From contig JAMFST010000374.1 in assembly GCA_026225435.1 (NCBI GenBank), positions 1-7,764 on the forward strand: a stretch of 7,764 nucleotides of DNA, written 5' to 3'. This document shows, piece after piece, positions 5,829 through 7,764 of the stretch. Under the pieces are notes generated by a model. It made no database searches and was not told the DNA's origin. It was given only the letters and a program-made list of their open reading frames with translations. Numbering within the stretch: the stretch's first letter is position 1; the number at the start of each line of letters is the position of its first letter. This DNA is from Labilithrix luteola. Lineage in GTDB: Bacteria; Myxococcota_A; Polyangia; Polyangiales; Polyangiaceae. The position numbers were made by a program, and so were the translations under genes.

Positions 5829-6665
5829 GTGAAGCCGTTTTTGCCCGTTCCGCCGCGCTACCGCGTCCCGCGCGTGGGCCCCTACGCGCAGCTCACCCTG
5901 CTGTGGGCGGTCGCCGGTCTGGCCATCGGAGTCGCCGCCGCGCTCTTCAAGCTGGCCTACGTCGTCCCGGTGCTGCTCGCCACCTTCGCCTGGTTCACGT
6001 ACCGGCGCATCCGCATCACCCGCGCGTCGCACGACGTCCGCGCCTTCATCGCCCCGATGAAGCGGCAGGACCTGCCGGCCGTGGTCGAGATCGCCGAGCG
6101 GCTCCTCCCGCTCGCGCGCTCGTCCCCCAGCGTGCTCGCCATCGTCGTGATGACCCGCGCCTACGCCTTCCTCCGTCAGGGGGACGCCGAGGTCGCCGCC
6201 GCGCTCTTCCGCGAGGTCGAACGGAGCCGCTGGCTGGCGCGCTCGCAGAAGCACCCGCAGCTGTCGTTCTTCTACCGCAACGCCGCCCTCGCCTGCGCGC
6301 TGCGCGTCGAGTCCGCCGACAGCGGCGAGGAGCTCGAAGTGCTCCGCCTGCTCGATCTGGCCGAGGCGAACAGCGACGCACGCGACACCGCGGCGCAGGC
6401 GGATCTCCTGCTCGGCCGGAGCGTCCTCGCGCTGCGTGCTGGCAGGGCGAAGGAGGCGCTCGATCTCCTCCCCCGCGCCGCCCGACCCCCCGAGCTGCGC
6501 CTGCTCCGGGTGCTGGCGCTGCGGCAGCTGTCGCGACCGACGTCGAGCGAGCTGACCGAGCTGCGCGACGAGCTCACGGCGGCGGACCTCGCTGGCGTCG
6601 CCTGGTTGAGCGCGAGCTGGCCCGCGCTCGCTGCGCTGGTCACACCGGCCGCGCTGACGGAATAG
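5829..6665 (+). CDS. Membrane-anchored helical-repeat (TPR-like) protein
   Basis: A 278-residue protein from the GTG at 5829, chosen because GGGCGG lies about six bases upstream; a TTG at 5814 would add five residues and has no such site. Residues about 21-39 and 43-58 are hydrophobic, split by a lysine (K41), and probably form a membrane hairpin, followed by the basic FTYRRIRITR as the cytoplasmic flank. The rest (about 65-278) is nearly all predicted helix, with repeated Ala/Leu-rich helix pairs such as TRAYAFLRQGDAEVAAALFREVE and LGRSVLALRAGRAKEALDLLPRA, which look like degenerate TPR units. That implies a protein-binding scaffold at the inner membrane; no catalytic motif is visible. It shares a divergent 66-base spacer with the small lipoprotein gene. 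A 79-base gap without a clear terminator leads to the next gene, so co-transcription is possible. Partner unknown. Confidence 0.85.
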   Translation: MKPFLPVPPRYRVPRVGPYAQLTLLWAVAGLAIGVAAALFKLAYVVPVLLATFAWFTYRRIRITRASHDVRAFIAPMKRQDLPAVVEIAERLLPLARSSPSVLAIVVMTRAYAFLRQGDAEVAAALFREVERSRWLARSQKHPQLSFFYRNAALACALRVESADSGEELEVLRLLDLAEANSDARDTAAQADLLLGRSVLALRAGRAKEALDLLPRAARPPELRLLRVLALRQLSRPTSSELTELRDELTAADLAGVAWLSASWPALAALVTPAALTE

Positions 6666-6744
6666 CGCGGCGCGCCGGAGCGTACCTCGGCCGTCGTCGA
6701 TCGCCCGTTCCGGTCCCCTTACCTTCGCTCTATAGAGAGGCCCA

Positions 6745-7764
6745 ATGCGGTTCTCGTCCTTCGTCCTCGCCCTCTCCGCCGTCGCTTCGCTCGCCACCGC
6801 CGGCTGCTCCACCTTCGGCGCCGCCTACCCGGCGCGCCCCGAGCCCACCGCGGGCGCCGCCCAGGCCGATCCACCGCCGAGCCGCGTCGTCGCCCACCTC
6901 ACCGTCACCGGCGCGGCGATGAAGACGGCCATCGACAGCGCGCTCCCGGCCGAGGGGGACGGCACGTTCCCCATGCTCGGCAGCGATCGCAAGTACACCT
7001 GGACCCGCGATCCGGTGCAGGTCTCCTTCTCCCAGGGGCGCATCGTCCTCGAGGCGCAGGTGCACGCCAAGGTCCTCCTCCCGCTCCATCCGCTCGAGTT
7101 CCCCATCACGCTGCACGTCCTCGCCGAGCCGATCGTCTCGAGCGAGTACGCGCTCAAGCTCCAGTCGGTCGACGTGAAGGTCACCTCCACGGACACCCGC
7201 CTGTCGATCGCCGACAAGGTCGCGAGCATCTACGACACCATCGGCACCGCCATCGGCGACAAGGTGAAGGGCTTCGCCTACGATCTGCGCCCGATGGTCG
7301 CCGGTGCCGCCGAGCGGCTCGCCAAGCCGATGCCTCTCGAGATGGGCGAGGCCAACGCCTGCGCCGTGCTCAAGGTGCTCGGGATCGAGGCCGGCCCGAC
7401 CATCCTCGCCGACGGCATGGAGAAGGATCTGGCCATCGTCGTCGCGCCGTCCGTCGTGCTCCCCTGCCCGGTCGATGCGACCACCGCCGCGGGCCCGGGC
7501 GCCGCGCCTGCGCCGGTGGAGCTGCCGCCGCTGGCCAACGTGGCCACACTCGTGCCCGGTCCCTTCACCGTGACCATCCCGCTGGCCGCGCGCTACGAGG
7601 AGCTCACCAAGGCGATGAGCGCCGCCTTCACCGACGGGAAGCTGTTCTTCTCCAAGGACTTCCCCCAATTGTACATGGAGAAGCCGGAGCTGTACCAGTC
7701 GGAGGGGCGGCTGGTGCTCAAGCTGCATCTCCAGGGTCCGGTGCACAAGATGGGCATCGACGCG
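6745..7764 (+). CDS. DUF4403-like lipoprotein (partial, 3' end outside window)
   Basis: The first 340 codons are present and open to the last base. The ATG at 6745 follows AGAGAGG (6734-6740) by four bases. A lipoprotein signal is evident: MRFSSF, a hydrophobic core, and a lipobox-like TAGC with the lipidated cysteine at C21; Thr at -3 is unusual, where Leu, Val or Ile is typical. After a Pro/Ala-rich linker (about 27-47) comes a beta-rich domain (about 48-243) containing YTWTRDPVQVSF, GRIVLEAQVHAKVLLP and a helix DKVASIYDTIGTAIGDKV. A second Ala/Pro linker (about 244-262) leads to a second domain with TVTIPLAARYEELTKAM and GRLVLKLHLQG, which echo the start of the first. The two-repeat layout and motifs recall DUF4403 proteins, an envelope family of unknown function; I hold that assignment with moderate confidence. 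The mature protein should sit in the periplasm, tethered to a membrane. Confidence 0.8.
   Translation, partial: MRFSSFVLALSAVASLATAGCSTFGAAYPARPEPTAGAAQADPPPSRVVAHLTVTGAAMKTAIDSALPAEGDGTFPMLGSDRKYTWTRDPVQVSFSQGRIVLEAQVHAKVLLPLHPLEFPITLHVLAEPIVSSEYALKLQSVDVKVTSTDTRLSIADKVASIYDTIGTAIGDKVKGFAYDLRPMVAGAAERLAKPMPLEMGEANACAVLKVLGIEAGPTILADGMEKDLAIVVAPSVVLPCPVDATTAAGPGAAPAPVELPPLANVATLVPGPFTVTIPLAARYEELTKAMSAAFTDGKLFFSKDFPQLYMEKPELYQSEGRLVLKLHLQGPVHKMGIDA

Noticed and set aside
6731..6736. TATAGA as a -10 promoter box for the DUF4403-like gene
   Set aside because: It would place the transcription start at the ATG itself, while the overlapping AGAGAGG reads better as a ribosome binding site; no -35 element is convincing.
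5763..6812. Upstream extension of the small lipoprotein frame and the overlapping minus-strand frame
   Set aside because: It is antisense to the membrane TPR-like gene. The lipoprotein signal begins exactly at the ATG at 5762.
6730..7746. A 338-codon minus-strand open frame across the DUF4403-like gene
   Set aside because: The plus strand has a ribosome binding site, a lipobox and ordered beta-rich domains. The minus-strand translation is low-complexity.

Overview
The window looks like chromosomal DNA from a GC-rich, Gram-negative deltaproteobacterium, most likely a myxobacterium (Myxococcota). The basis is the very high GC content, the strong G/C bias at third codon positions, an OmpA-type outer-membrane protein with thrombospondin type-3 calcium repeats, and two lipoproteins with lipoboxes. 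The placement is inferred from composition and family resemblance only. No tRNA, rRNA, CRISPR array, insertion sequence or phage gene was seen.

Layout, left to right: (1) 2-313 (+), the C-terminal end of the ribosome-assembly GTPase Der. (2) 332-3071 (-), a compact three-gene operon read leftward: an ArsA/Get3-family ATPase, then two paralogous membrane-anchored proteins. Both junctions are 4-base start/stop overlaps (GTGA and ATGA), so the genes are probably translationally coupled. (3) 3072-3251, a divergent spacer that must hold the promoters of that operon and of the next gene. (4) 3252-5123 (+), a 623-residue outer-membrane protein: signal peptide, predicted beta-barrel, five TSP3 repeats, OmpA-like peptidoglycan-binding domain and a proline-rich tail. 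A strong intrinsic terminator follows at 5163-5197. (5) 5198-5501, a non-coding interval with a hairpin (5233-5262) that may terminate leftward transcription, and a striking 128-base colinear hairpin (5272-5399). (6) 5502-5762 (-), a small cysteine-rich lipoprotein, divergent from (7) 5829-6665 (+), a membrane protein with an N-terminal two-helix anchor and a helical-repeat-like body. (8) 6745-7764 (+), the first 340 residues of a lipoprotein that resembles the DUF4403 family and runs off the window.

Apart from Der, the genes share an envelope theme: inner-membrane anchored proteins, an outer-membrane barrel that grips peptidoglycan, and lipoproteins. Two items deserve attention. The first is the ATPase plus paired anchored paralogues operon, whose ATPase lacks the P-loop signature lysine. 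The second is the 128-base hairpin, whose imperfections are G.U and tandem G.A on the + strand, as expected of a selected RNA rather than a plain DNA palindrome. Neither is proved to be a functional system from sequence alone.
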